A DNA stretch of 64,000 bases from Methylomarinum sp965277025 (GCA_965277025.1 OZ255706.1:620001-684000), one strand, 5' to 3'; positions 35,907-45,603 are shown, numbered from the stretch's first letter. The notes: generated by a model from the sequence alone, not told the origin. A program made the numbers and translations.

Positions 35907-36998
35907 TTAAAATGTTTCACGTGAAACATCATTTTCTGTGACATGCCCATGTTCCACGTGAAACATTTTGGTTTCATTGGGCAAATGCCAGTTCGGCAAG
36001 TCTAAAAATTCATTGGCGGAAATAAAAGCCTGGTTATTTTGCTGTATCAGGTATTTTACCAATTTTGCACGGTTTTCTGTATCCAATTCAGCCGTTAAAT
36101 CATCAATCAAGATACATGCTCGTCGATCTTTTTGGTCTAACAGCTGAACTTGCGCCAACAAAAGAGAAAGCACCAATAATTTTAGTTGTCCGCGCGAGAC
36201 AAAATCCTTAACGTTGTATTGATTCAATTTCAACAAAAAATCGGCACGATGAGGACCACTATGAGTAAAACCATAGCGTATATCTTTTTCTCTATCCTGT
36301 TGCAAGGCGGTGATTAAATCGACTGCATCCGGCCAGCCACTCACAAATGAAAATTCTATTGGTTGCTGATGCAAAAAAAAAGCGGCTACATGGCAAAAGA
36401 CCGGTTCCAAATATTGCATATAGCGCTTTCGATATTGCGTCAGCAATTCTCCATAATGGGAAAATTCACGATCCCAGACATCCAGTTGTTGAAATTGTCT
36501 GGCTTTCAACAAACTGTTTCGCTGTTTCAAAACTTTTTTAAATCTTCGCCAACAATCCAGATAATGTGGATCATCATTGAACACGCCCCAGTCAATAAAC
36601 TCTCGACGGTACTGTGGGCCACCATCCAATAATTGATAACTTTTAGGGTGAATAATCTGAATCGGCAAACAGTAAGCCAAATCTGCCTTGCTGCAATCAT
36701 CCTGGTTAATTCTGCACTGCGTCTTGTTTCTGTCTACCTGAATACCAACCCGCGTGGCGGAGTGAGAAGACTCACTAATCATCGCGGAAACAACAAAGTC
36801 AGATTGGTTGAAACTTATCGCCTGATGGATTTTTGCCGTTCGAAATGACCGTCCCCGGCCAAGAATAAAAATCGCCTCCAACAACGAACTTTTTCCACTG
36901 GCGTTTTTACCGCTAATCAGATTGAGTTTTTCAACCGGTTCAATGGAAGCCTGCTGGATGTTTCTCAAGCGAAAAATATCCAGTTTCTGTACACTCAT
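35907..36998 (-). CDS. recF: DNA replication and repair protein RecF
   Basis: RecF is an SMC-like ATPase that loads RecA at single-strand gaps. It has Walker A LNLISGKNASGKSSLLEAIFILGRGRSFR, the signature SRGQLKLLVLSLLLAQ and Walker B ACILIDDLTAELD, with SANEF near the end. The length of 363 residues is normal. It lies between dnaN (8 bp away) and gyrB. The last residues (MFHVEH and VSRETF) are encoded by two parS sites, so the C-terminal tail is shaped by segregation signals. Confidence 0.96.
   Translation of the reverse strand: MSVQKLDIFRLRNIQQASIEPVEKLNLISGKNASGKSSLLEAIFILGRGRSFRTAKIHQAISFNQSDFVVSAMISESSHSATRVGIQVDRNKTQCRINQDDCSKADLAYCLPIQIIHPKSYQLLDGGPQYRREFIDWGVFNDDPHYLDCWRRFKKVLKQRNSLLKARQFQQLDVWDREFSHYGELLTQYRKRYMQYLEPVFCHVAAFFLHQQPIEFSFVSGWPDAVDLITALQQDREKDIRYGFTHSGPHRADFLLKLNQYNVKDFVSRGQLKLLVLSLLLAQVQLLDQKDRRACILIDDLTAELDTENRAKLVKYLIQQNNQAFISANEFLDLPNWHLPNETKMFHVEHGHVTENDVSRETF
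35913..35928. promoter_or_regulatory. parS chromosome-partition site 1
   Basis: TGTTTCACGTGAAACA is a perfect 16-bp palindrome matching the ParB-binding parS consensus. It lies at the very 3' end of recF, close to the origin, where parS sites are expected. Confidence 0.93.
35950..35965. promoter_or_regulatory. parS chromosome-partition site 2
   Basis: TGTTCCACGTGAAACA is the classic parS sequence, 37 bp from site 1 and also inside recF. Two sites this close could nucleate one ParB complex. Confidence 0.93.
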
Positions 36999-37006
36999 CG
37001 TTGTTG

Positions 37007-38107
37007 TTATAGCTGCATCGACATGACGATAAATTTATAAGGAGAGTTTTCGACTTCTTCAATAAAACAACAACTATTGTTAGCCGCTATGGTTAACGAC
37101 ATCATTTCTGAATCCAGATTGGAAACCGCTTCCAGTAAATATTGCGAATTAAAAGAAACCGAAATTACTTCACCAGAATATTGCATGACCAGTTCTTCTT
37201 CGGCTTCATCATGTTCCGGATTGTGTGCACTGATTTTCATCAGATTTTCAGAAATATCCAGTGTAATACCTTTGTATTTTTCATTAGCCAGCACTGATAC
37301 CCGGGTAAGCGCGTCTTTTAGCAATTGTGTCTGAATCAAAACCGGAGAATGGAAAGACTGATTAAAAACGCGACTGAAATCAGGATAATTGGAGTCAACC
37401 AACTTAGCGATGAACACCATGTTTTGATAAGTCAGCTTGATATTGTTTTCCGAGAAAAAAATACTCAGCTGTGTATCAGGGTCATTCAATAAGCGGCCTA
37501 ATTCCAACACACCTTTTCTCGGTAAAATAATTCGTTCCTCATATCCAGTCGGGTTCTCCAATTCATCTTCAAAAAAGGACAAGCGGTGACCATCGGAACC
37601 GACTACTTTTATTTTTGAATTGCTGATATTGACCAGCAAGCCATTCAAATAATAACGAACATCCTGACTGGCCATACAAAAAGCCGTTTTATTCAGTGCT
37701 TTTTTAAATTTTTCCGTACTGATGGTGAACTGATGTTGATAATCTGTTTCCACAAACTCAGGATAATTATCGGCGGGTAATGTCGATAAACTGAATCGTC
37801 CTCTCCCTGAGTTCATCAACAATTTATCGCCTTTTAATTGAAATTTAATATCCGCTTCACCAGGCAATAAACGGCAAATATCCAGAAATTTTCTGGCGGG
37901 TACTGTGATCTCGCCAATTGATTCCGGTTGTACCGGAATTTTAGCCACCAATTGAATTTCAAGATCGGTACCGGTCAATGTCAATTGCTGGTCATCAAGT
38001 TGCATCAATACATTCGATAGAACCGGCATCGTTTGACGTTTCTCGATGACGCCTACTATTTGTTGTAAGGGTGGCAGTAGTTGTTCTCTATTTATAATAA
38101 ATTTCAT
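37007..38107 (-). CDS. dnaN: DNA polymerase III sliding clamp (beta subunit)
   Basis: DnaN is the ring clamp that tethers polymerase III. The 366 residues match E. coli in length and layout: MKFIINREQLLPPLQQIVGVIEKRQTMPVLSNVLM, ITVPARKFLDICRLLP, FCMASQDVRYYLNGLLVN, GSDGHRLSFFEDEL, and the C-terminal cleft end YKFIVMSMQL. The Asp/Gly turn regions are intact. It is separated from dnaA by 182 bp containing DnaA-box-like sites and may have its own promoter there. Confidence 0.97.
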   Translation of the reverse strand: MKFIINREQLLPPLQQIVGVIEKRQTMPVLSNVLMQLDDQQLTLTGTDLEIQLVAKIPVQPESIGEITVPARKFLDICRLLPGEADIKFQLKGDKLLMNSGRGRFSLSTLPADNYPEFVETDYQHQFTISTEKFKKALNKTAFCMASQDVRYYLNGLLVNISNSKIKVVGSDGHRLSFFEDELENPTGYEERIILPRKGVLELGRLLNDPDTQLSIFFSENNIKLTYQNMVFIAKLVDSNYPDFSRVFNQSFHSPVLIQTQLLKDALTRVSVLANEKYKGITLDISENLMKISAHNPEHDEAEEELVMQYSGEVISVSFNSQYLLEAVSNLDSEMMSLTIAANNSCCFIEEVENSPYKFIVMSMQL

Positions 38108-38145
38108 ATTATTGTCTTATTATTACTATTAGTCGCTTATGATCT

Positions 38146-38277
38146 TGTGGAAAACCAATAAATACTGTTAAAAAACATAAACATGTCGGACCAAAAAAAT
38201 GTGATTAACCAAGACCAATCATTGTTGATAAAGCTGTGTGTAAATAAACACTGTTTTCACTGAACAGCTTATCCCCA
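38146..38277. promoter_or_regulatory. DnaA-box-like sites between dnaA and dnaN
   Basis: TGTGGAAAA (38146-38154) and TTATCCCCA (38269-38277) are one or two mismatches from the box TTATCCACA or its complement. They are probably minor sites for DnaA control of dnaN or part of a bipartite origin. Confidence 0.5.
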
Positions 38278-38289
38278 GCTTTCTCATGG

Positions 38290-39621
38290 TTAATGTGACA
38301 ACATTCTCAACAGGTTCTGGTAATCTTCAGCAACCTTGATATCACCTTCCCGTAACTTGCTGATGCGCTTACAGGCATTCATCACCGTAGTGTGGTCTCG
38401 CCCCCCAAAAGCATCACCAATTTCCGGGAAACTATGCGATGTCAATTCCCGAGCCAACGACATGGCAATTTGTCTGGGGCGGGTAATCGATTGTTTTCGG
38501 GATTTTGAGGATAAATCCGCTAAACGAATTTTAAAATACTCCGCGACTGTTTTTTGAATATTATCAATCGTCACCAGTTTGTCTTGTAACGAAATCAAAT
38601 CGTGCAATGCTTCTTTGGTGAAATCAACCGTAATCTCGTCACCAGTAAAACGGGCGTTGGCAATGACCCGGCGCAAAGCTCCTTCAAGATCCCTTACATT
38701 GGAAGGAATTCTTTTGGCGATAAAAAAAGCGACATCCTGGGGTAGTTCGACCTCCTGCTGTTGCGCTTTTTTGATCAAAATAGCCGCACGGGTTTCCAGA
38801 TCCGGTGGTTCAATAGCAACCGGAAGCCCCCAGCCAAAGCGGGATTTCAAGCGATCTTCCAATCCATCAATTTCCTTGGGGTAACTATCGCAAGTTAAGA
38901 CAACCTGGTGCTTTTTATCCAGTAAATTATTAAAGGTATGAAAAAATTCTTCTTGAGAGCGTTCTTTACCTGCCAAAAACTGGATGTCATCCATCAATAA
39001 AATATCGACATTACGATAATATTCCTTAAATGTGTTGATGGTGTTTTGCTGCAAGGCCTTGACCATATCTCGGACAAATTTCTCCGAATGTAAATAAACT
39101 ACATTCGCAGACGGATTTTTTTCCAGTACGGCATTACCAATCGCATGCATCAAATGCGTTTTACCCAACCCCGAACTGCCATAAATAAATAGCGGATTGT
39201 AGGATTTACCGATATTTTCAGAGACCTGAATCGACGCTGCGCGAGCCAATTGGTTGGATTTACCCTCTACAAAGCTTTCAAAGGTAAAAGCCCGATTCAA
39301 ATAACTGGGCATTTTCTTTACAGGGGCAAAAGTCTTTTCAATCGATTTTTTTATTTGCGACGGCGGTGAAGATACGATGGGTTTTTTAGTACCGATCTCG
39401 AAATGCAACAACATTGTCCCATTGGAAAACTCGTAAACGGAGTCTTCCAGTTTGGATAAAAAGTGTTGCTTGACATGTTCAATAATAAATCGGTTCGGCG
39501 CCAATAATTTTAACACCTCTCCTTCTTCAACGGCTTGAAGTGGCCTGATCCAGGTACTGAAGTCGGTACCTGGAATTTCGTTTTCCAGTTTTTTTAAACA
39601 GTTTGACCAAATAGAACTCAT
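38290..39621 (-). CDS. dnaA: chromosomal replication initiator DnaA
   Basis: DnaA opens the origin. Domain I is at the start (IWSNCLKKLENEIPGTDFSTWIRPLQA). The linker is followed by the AAA+ domain with YNPLFIYGSSGLGKTHLMHAIGN (Walker A), DILLMDDIQFLAGK (Walker B), and the sensor and arginine-finger stretch GLEDRLKSRFGWGLPVAIEPPD. The DNA-binding domain ends with the signature RQIAMSLARELTSHSFPEIGDAFGGRDHTTVMNACKRI. The length of 443 residues is normal. Confidence 0.97.
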   Translation of the reverse strand: MSSIWSNCLKKLENEIPGTDFSTWIRPLQAVEEGEVLKLLAPNRFIIEHVKQHFLSKLEDSVYEFSNGTMLLHFEIGTKKPIVSSPPSQIKKSIEKTFAPVKKMPSYLNRAFTFESFVEGKSNQLARAASIQVSENIGKSYNPLFIYGSSGLGKTHLMHAIGNAVLEKNPSANVVYLHSEKFVRDMVKALQQNTINTFKEYYRNVDILLMDDIQFLAGKERSQEEFFHTFNNLLDKKHQVVLTCDSYPKEIDGLEDRLKSRFGWGLPVAIEPPDLETRAAILIKKAQQQEVELPQDVAFFIAKRIPSNVRDLEGALRRVIANARFTGDEITVDFTKEALHDLISLQDKLVTIDNIQKTVAEYFKIRLADLSSKSRKQSITRPRQIAMSLARELTSHSFPEIGDAFGGRDHTTVMNACKRISKLREGDIKVAEDYQNLLRMLSH

Positions 39622-40277
39622 GTTTTTGTAAGCAATTCCAATAGTAAAAAACCGATGAATTTATCGGCAATAACAGAGATTGTCGTTATATTGTAATTAA
39701 AGGCAATACGACTTAAGAAAATTAGATAAAGCACAGGTTGCTTTATCTACACTGGCAAATTCGAAGAATCAGTAACAGTCTAACTGAAACCAGAGTCATT
39801 TAAGGAACTGCTGATAAACCAGTGATGATTGGTTCAGTGTTTAACTTAAGTGAAACTGATTTTTTTGATGTTTCCAGGTTGTTAATCATAACAAATAAAT
39901 CTTTTAACTTATAATTATTATTAGCTTTTGACAATCTTGTGGATAAGCTTGTTTAGTTTAATAAATTCAGTTTGTTATGTAATGTTGAAAAATGCGCTTC
40001 CAGGACGGTAAAGCTTGTGGAAAAAACGACTGTTTATCAGCCCCACAATTTATCCCCAGTTTGATCAGAAGTTGGTGACAGCTTAATCAAAGCATGCCTG
40101 TATCAGGCAATCGCAGATGTAATTACTCGCGGCACAGCGCTAATCACATTTCCATTTTGCGGTCGTTGACGAATCAGGGACGATTTGTTCAGCGATTCCT
40201 TTGAGGCTTAAGACAAAAATTATTAAAGAGAAGCTATTGTGTGGATAATGAATTAATCAAAAACAAAGGTAGATTTT
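39622..40277. other. probable replication origin region (oriC)
   Basis: The 656 bp between dnaA and the LysR gene have no credible gene. They hold a perfect DnaA box TGTGGATAA (39938-39946), near-boxes TGTGGAAAA (40016-40024) and TTATCCCCA (40050-40058), and next to them an AT-rich stretch (about 39885-39930) suitable for unwinding. A fragment of the MITE-like family lies at about 39805-39845 and another at 40150-40200. Position beside dnaA and nearby parS support an origin. Confidence 0.75.
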
Positions 40278-41180
40278 ATGGATAAATTAACCAGCATGAA
40301 CGTATTTGTTAAGGTGGCCAAAGCCGGCAGTTTTGCGGCTGCCGCTCGTGATCTCGGGATTTCCAGGGCAATGGCGACCAAACACATTATGCATCTGGAA
40401 AAAGAATTGCATACCCGACTTTTTAATCGCACCACACGAAGTCTGAGTTTGACTGAAGCTGGGGAAGCCTATCTGGAGCGTTGTCAACAAGTATTGCTGG
40501 ATGTAGATGAGATGGAAGCGGCCATAACCCATTTACAACATGAGCCACGCGGTATTTTGAAAATTTGTGCGCCTCCTGTGATCGGAGCGACACAAATTGC
40601 CCCTGCTTTGACCGATTACATGAAAGAATATCCACATATCGGTGTGGATATGACCTTGCATGGCGGGCATACTGATTTGATTGAAGAAGGTTTTGATATC
40701 GGTATTTGGCTGGGGCAATTAACTGACACCAGCCTGGTGGCGAGAAAACTGGCCAGTTCCCAATTGGTGGTTTGCGCTTCACCTGATTATCTGGCCCAAC
40801 ATGGGACGCCAGAAACGCCCGAAGAGCTGGAGGAACATAGCTGTCTGGTGAACTGGGCTATTGCGCCGCGAGATAAATGGTTGTTCAAGGGAATTTTGGG
40901 CCAAATGGAAATCAAGGTCAGCGGCAGAATGCAGGCGAATATGGCCGATCCAATACGCATTGCAGCGGTCAATGGTTTAGGCATCGTCATGCTGCCTCGT
41001 TACATCGTCGGGCGGGATATTGAAAAAGGCAAATTACAACCGCTACTGGAAGACTACGCGATTGACCCTATGCCGATTCATGCGGTATATCCGCATCGTA
41101 AATATTTATCCACCAAAGTCAGAGTGTTTATTGAATATCTGCAAGGCTGGTTGCCCGGGCGGGTTGGAATGACAGAATGA
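40278..41180 (+). CDS. LysR-family transcriptional regulator
   Basis: The 300-residue regulator has an N-terminal winged helix (MNVFVKVAKAGSFAAAARDLGISRAMATKHIMHLEKELHTRLFNRTTRSLSLTEAG) and a type 2 periplasmic-binding effector domain (GILKICAPPVIGATQIAPALTDYMKEYPHIGVDM through VNGLGIVMLPRYIVG). The family binds palindromes with T-N11-A and usually controls a divergent neighbour, here only the origin region. The stop overlaps the methyltransferase start (ATGA), so the two form an operon. Effector and targets are unknown. Confidence 0.93.
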   Translation: MDKLTSMNVFVKVAKAGSFAAAARDLGISRAMATKHIMHLEKELHTRLFNRTTRSLSLTEAGEAYLERCQQVLLDVDEMEAAITHLQHEPRGILKICAPPVIGATQIAPALTDYMKEYPHIGVDMTLHGGHTDLIEEGFDIGIWLGQLTDTSLVARKLASSQLVVCASPDYLAQHGTPETPEELEEHSCLVNWAIAPRDKWLFKGILGQMEIKVSGRMQANMADPIRIAAVNGLGIVMLPRYIVGRDIEKGKLQPLLEDYAIDPMPIHAVYPHRKYLSTKVRVFIEYLQGWLPGRVGMTE

Positions 41181-41764
41181 ATACATTGCAGGATAAATGG
41201 AATATTCTTTATCAAAGTACCGATATTGCGGCACAAGCTGCGGAAGTTCTGGCGAACAATCGCTTTTTGTTGCCTAAAGATGGAAAAGCGCTTGATCTTG
41301 CCTGTGGTCTGGGCGGAAATGCGCTATTACTTGCCCGGCAAGGACTTGAAACAGAAGCCTGGGATATATCCAGTGTCGCTTTGGAGCGGCTGACGGAGAA
41401 ATCTCGTTCCTGTAACCTGCAAATTCAGACAAAACAGGTTAAAATAACGGCTGAAACAATGTCCCGTCAGGCTTTTGATGTCATTGTCGTCAGTCGTTTT
41501 CTTGATCGCTCGTTATGTCAAGCCATATCAGCAGCACTGAAACCCAATGGTCTGTTGTTTTATCAGACTTTTGTAGTCGATAAACTGACTACTTCCGGTC
41601 CATCAAACCCCGATTACCTGCTACGACGAAATGAACTATTGTCATTGTTTTCGTCCTTGACGCAGGTTTTTTATCAGGAATTTTCATTGATTGGCGACTT
41701 GTCGCAAGGCAACCGGGATGAAGCTTTATTTATTGGACAAAAACGTGTGAATGAAGATGATTGA
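41177..41764 (+). CDS. class I SAM-dependent methyltransferase (TehB-like)
   Basis: The 195-residue protein has the SAM-binding motif ALDLACGLGGNALLLARQGLETEAWDIS and post-motif FDVIVVSRFLDRSLCQAISAALKPNGLLFYQTF. The pattern resembles TehB-type small-molecule methyltransferases. The substrate is unknown. It is coupled by overlaps to the LysR regulator upstream and the rhodanese downstream. Confidence 0.88.
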   Translation: MNTLQDKWNILYQSTDIAAQAAEVLANNRFLLPKDGKALDLACGLGGNALLLARQGLETEAWDISSVALERLTEKSRSCNLQIQTKQVKITAETMSRQAFDVIVVSRFLDRSLCQAISAALKPNGLLFYQTFVVDKLTTSGPSNPDYLLRRNELLSLFSSLTQVFYQEFSLIGDLSQGNRDEALFIGQKRVNEDD

Positions 41765-42149
41765 GAATTTAAACCCCAAACAATGTTGGGAACTGCTTCA
41801 GAAAAATCCTGATGCAGTGTTGGTTGATGTTAGAACCGCAATTGAACATTCGTTTGTAGGGCACCCGCCAGGCGCCATTCATATAGCCTGGAAGGAATTT
41901 CCCGGAATGCAAGCCAATGAAAATTTCATTGAGCAAGTCAAGAAAGTGGCGCCTGATAAATCAGTGCCCGTCTTGCTGCTTTGCCGTAGCGGCCAACGTT
42001 CGTTAGCAGCTGCCGAGGCGCTGGAAAATGAAGGTTATCAACATTTAATCAATATTGTCGATGGCTTTGAAGGGCCTTTGGATGACAATAAACACAGGGG
42101 AAACAGGGCTGGTTGGAAATATGATGGACTGCCCTGGGAACAAAGTTAA
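41751..42149 (+). CDS. rhodanese-like sulfurtransferase
   Basis: This single-domain rhodanese of 132 residues has VLVDVRTAIEHSFVGHPPGAIHIAWKEFPGM, then the active loop LLLCRSGQRSLAAAEAL with the catalytic Cys, and a C-terminal NIVDGFEGPLD. It may carry persulfide sulfur. It overlaps the methyltransferase gene by 14 bp and ends the LysR operon. The sequence is complete, with no signal peptide. Confidence 0.92.
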   Translation: MKMIENLNPKQCWELLQKNPDAVLVDVRTAIEHSFVGHPPGAIHIAWKEFPGMQANENFIEQVKKVAPDKSVPVLLLCRSGQRSLAAAEALENEGYQHLINIVDGFEGPLDDNKHRGNRAGWKYDGLPWEQS

Positions 42150-42262
42150 CACAATTTTTTAAGGAATCACTGATCCATTCGAGATTCCAGGCGGTGTATG
42201 GATACGCCGCTGTAATCAATGCTTTTTAAACTTTTTGCACTAAGCAACTTATATATTTTAAC

Positions 42263-43976
42263 GTGATAGATAAACTGAGAAACATTGCGATTATCGCACA
42301 CGTTGACCACGGTAAAACAACCCTGGTTGACCAATTATTAAAACAATCTGGCACTTTCGCCGCCCATGAAAAAGTCGATGACCGTATCATGGATTCAAAC
42401 GATCTGGAAAAAGAGCGCGGCATTACCATTCTGTCGAAGAATACCGCGATTGACTGGAACGATTACCATATCAATATTGTTGATACACCAGGACACGCCG
42501 ATTTTGGTGGTGAAGTTGAACGAGTTTTATCGATGGTCGATTCTGTATTACTGCTGGTTGACGCTGTGGACGGACCGATGCCGCAAACTCGTTTCGTCAC
42601 GCAAAAAGCTTTCGCCATGGGCTTGAAACCGATTGTCGTCATCAACAAAATTGACCGGCCAGGCGCACGACCAGACTGGGTTATCGACCAGACATTCGAT
42701 TTATTCGACAAACTCGGCGCAACCGATGAACAACTGGATTTCCCTATTGTTTACGCCTCGGCTTTGAATGGTTACGCCAGTTTGACTGATGATGTAACTG
42801 AAGGTGATATGACGCCGTTGTTTGAAACCATCGTGGAAAAGGTCAGTCCACCTGATGTCGATATCGATGGTCCATTTCAGATGCAGGTCATCACGCTGGA
42901 TTACAACTCCTATGTTGGCGTAATCGGCATTGGCCGAATCAAAAGGGGTACGGTAAAAACCAACATGCCTTTGACAATCATTGACCATGAAGGCAATACC
43001 CGTCAGGGCAGGATGTTACAGATTTTTGGTTTTCATGGTTTGGAGCGTGTGCCGGTCGACCAGGCATCAGCTGGAGACATCATCGCATTTACCGGTATCG
43101 ATAAACTGCAAATTTCTGATACTTTGTGCGATCCTGATGCAGTAGAACCGTTGCCAGCTTTGACGGTTGATGAACCGACCGTCAGTATGACTTTTCAGGT
43201 CAATACTTCACCATTTGCCGGCAAGGAAGGAAAATTTGTTACCTCCAGACAAATTCAAGGTTTCCGGTCGCGGTGAACTGCATTTGGCTGTTTTGATTGA
43301 AAATATGCGCCGCGAAGGTTTCGAGCTGGGTGTGTCCCGTCCTGAAGTTATCATTAAGGAAATCAATGGTGAAAAACAGGAACCATTTGAAATGGTGACG
43401 ATTGAAGTTGAAGAACAACATCAAGGCGCCATCATGGAAAAACTGGGTGAACGTAAAGGCGATTTGTTGAACATGGCACCTGATGGCAAGGGGCGCATTC
43501 GTCTGGAATACATGATTCCATCACGCGGTCTTATTGGTTTTCAAACCGAGTTTATGACCGCGACCTCGGGTTCCGGTCTGCTCTATCATGTTTTTGATCA
43601 TTACGGCCCGATGAAAGCCGGTGAGGTAGGAACCCGTCAACGCGATGTATTGGTTTCCATGGTCAAAGGCAAAGCATTGGCTTATGCCTTGTTTAACCTG
43701 CAGGATCGGGGTGAACTGTTTATCGAACATGCCGATGAAGATTACGAAGGTATGTTGGTTGGTATTCATTCCCGAGCCAACGATCTGGTTGTCAATCCAA
43801 CCAAGGCCAAACAGCTGACCAATATCCGTGCTGCTGGTACCGATGAAAACCTGACCCTGACGCGCATTCAGAAAATGACACTGGAGCAGGCTTTGGAATT
43901 TATCGATGAGGATGAACTGGTGGAAGTGACACCGCAGTCGATTCGGTTACGCAAAAAAAATGTTGACCGAAAATGA
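42263..43976 (+). pseudogene. typA: translational GTPase TypA/BipA, internal deletion with frameshift
   Basis: The first part has the GTPase motifs AHVDHGKTTLVDQLLKQSG, ERGITILSKNTAI, DTPGHADFGGEVER and VINKIDRPGARP, then domain 2, ending NTSPFAGKEGKFVTSRQIQ. The frame changes there and resumes at PDKFKVSGRGELHLAVLIENMRREGFE through EEQHQGAIMEKLGERKGDL and IHSRANDLVVN to the end. About 22 residues (normally ERLNKELxHNVALRVE..) are missing. The 11-mer GACAAATTCAA at the junction can encode both the QIQ and DKFK sides, so deletion between direct repeats is likely. Confidence 0.9.
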
Positions 43977-44020
43977 GCGTAAAAGAGCTTCGCGGGCCAG
44001 TGCATAAAATGGCTGTGTTG

Positions 44021-44047
44021 GGTGGATTCGCCGTCAGGCAATCCACC
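44021..44047. repeat. REP-like palindrome after typA
   Basis: GGTGGATT and AATCCACC arms surround CGCCGTCAGGC, followed by TTTTT. It may terminate typA transcription. Other copies are at 24408-24433 and, weaker, 6424-6453. Confidence 0.65.
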
Positions 44048-44064
44048 TTTTTACTAAAATTGAT

Positions 44065-45286
44065 CTCTGTACATGACAAAAATTAACTTATGACAAATGA
44101 GTCTCATGTATTCCAGTGACAAAAGGTATGGGTTGCAAAAGAGCAATCACTTTTCTAATCATCCTTTTTGATTGAGATAAGACATTAAACAACGTTGAGC
44201 GGATACAATCTAATCCATATCGAAACAGGCTTTGCGCGAGCCGCTGATGTGTTTTGGTTTTTATTGGTAACTCGCAATCATGTTTCCATTCGCCTGCTTT
44301 ATGTGACCAACAGAAAGCAATAACGGGAAGTACTAACAATTTTTTGATCCGAAGATAACCGACTACACGCGTTTCCTCAAGTTTGAATCCCCGTCCTTTT
44401 AAACAGCCGAAAAGCGTTTCGATTTCCCAACGCAAGCCATAAATTTTAATCGCATCAGGATTCAAATGCTGACAGACGATGATTAATAACTCACCATCAC
44501 TCAGCCGTAACCCACTGAGATAAATTGAACAATTTCCCAAATAGCGCGCTGTTGAGAGGTGTCGTGTGCTACCCGGCTTAAGCCCATAAAACAAACGCTC
44601 TACGCGTATTCGCTGGCCTTGGGCATTGGTTGTCCAGGCGTTGTTGCGAATACGGATATAAAAGGGAATCTCTTGCTCAAACAACCAGCCCATCCATTCG
44701 TCTCCAATAAACTCCCGATCAGCCAAAAGACCTTTGATGTGATGTCGGCCAAACTGCGCAATAAAGCGTTTCATCAGCGCTATACGTTCCTTCGTATTAG
44801 AGTTGCCCCGCTTGTTTAAAGGCAACCAATACACCGGAATGGCGGCACCCCGATAAACCACGGCAAGCACCAGCAGATTAATATTGGTTTTACCCCACTT
44901 CCAATTCGTCCTGTCTAACGTCAGATAGTAATCCTGATCAGTGAAACCAAACAGTTTCATGATGAAATGAGCGACTTCATTGTAATCCAGCCAATGGTCA
45001 CTGAAAAATCGTTGCATCCGTCGATATCGTGAGGAAATTTTTGCCCGACGGGGAAAGAATACGGCGAGCTGGGCCAGATTGACCGTGCTAACTGCCATCA
45101 AAGCAATTAACATACCCACAAAACAAACGATTCTTGCCTTGTTCCATTGAAAGTGCTCAGTTAATATGGCGGTCAGCTCGTTGATTTGTAATGTCCCGTT
45201 ATTCATATTCGCTAAAACAAAATGCGGTATTTAATTACATTTCAACGAGCTACGCCAGCTTTTAATATTTTTTGTCATGTACAGAG
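44065..45286 (-). mobile_element. IS4-like insertion sequence, copy 3 (1222 bp)
   Basis: CTCTGTACATGACAAAAA ends are present at both sides, with a 9-bp direct repeat AAAATTGAT at 44056-44064 and 45287-45295. It is inserted between typA and ubiK without breaking a gene. Confidence 0.95.
44088..45206 (-). CDS. IS4-like transposase, copy 3
   Basis: The 372-residue DDE transposase is nearly identical to copy 1 (ELTAILTEH here, ELTVILTEH there). The three acidic regions LTLDRTNWKWGK, LLADREFIGDEW and LRWEIETLFGCLKG are intact. It is full length and plausibly active. Confidence 0.92.
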   Translation of the reverse strand: MNNGTLQINELTAILTEHFQWNKARIVCFVGMLIALMAVSTVNLAQLAVFFPRRAKISSRYRRMQRFFSDHWLDYNEVAHFIMKLFGFTDQDYYLTLDRTNWKWGKTNINLLVLAVVYRGAAIPVYWLPLNKRGNSNTKERIALMKRFIAQFGRHHIKGLLADREFIGDEWMGWLFEQEIPFYIRIRNNAWTTNAQGQRIRVERLFYGLKPGSTRHLSTARYLGNCSIYLSGLRLSDGELLIIVCQHLNPDAIKIYGLRWEIETLFGCLKGRGFKLEETRVVGYLRIKKLLVLPVIAFCWSHKAGEWKHDCELPIKTKTHQRLAQSLFRYGLDCIRSTLFNVLSQSKRMIRKVIALLQPIPFVTGIHETHLS

Positions 45287-45345
45287 AAAATTGATATATT
45301 CTATTTTCTGGCGCATAGAACAGTTTTGCCTTTTGAAACTCCAAC

Positions 45346-45603
45346 CTAACTTTCTTGTTCGGGCAGGCGCTTTTCCAATTCGGCGACCTGTTTTTCCAGG
45401 GCTTCTAGTTTACTGCGGGTTTTAGCTAAAACACCTTTTTGTACTTCAAATTCTTCCAGGGTTACCAGATCCAGTTTATCCAGAGCTGTCTGTAAAATAG
45501 CGTGGAAACTTTTTTCCATTTCCTCTTTTATCTGTCCTAGTCCAAGTGGTAAAGCACTGCTTAATTTATTGGCTATATCTTCAATTGCTTTAGGGTCAAA
45601 CAT
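45346..45603 (-). CDS. ubiK: ubiquinone biosynthesis accessory factor UbiK (YqiC/BMFP)
   Basis: The 85-residue protein matches the UbiK/BMFP layout. A helical N-terminus (MFDPKAIEDIANKLSSALP) is followed by EMEKSFHAILQTALDKLDLVTLEEFEVQKGVLAKTR and a coiled coil (KLEALEKQVAELEKRL). UbiK trimers assist the Ubi metabolon in aerobic ubiquinone synthesis. It follows the marR-type gene by 22 bp on the same strand. Intact. Confidence 0.92.
   Translation of the reverse strand: MFDPKAIEDIANKLSSALPLGLGQIKEEMEKSFHAILQTALDKLDLVTLEEFEVQKGVLAKTRSKLEALEKQVAELEKRLPEQES

Noticed and set aside
43215..43280. Programmed frameshift in typA
   Set aside because: About 22 conserved residues are missing at the break, so a ribosomal shift would not give a normal protein; a deletion between repeats explains it.
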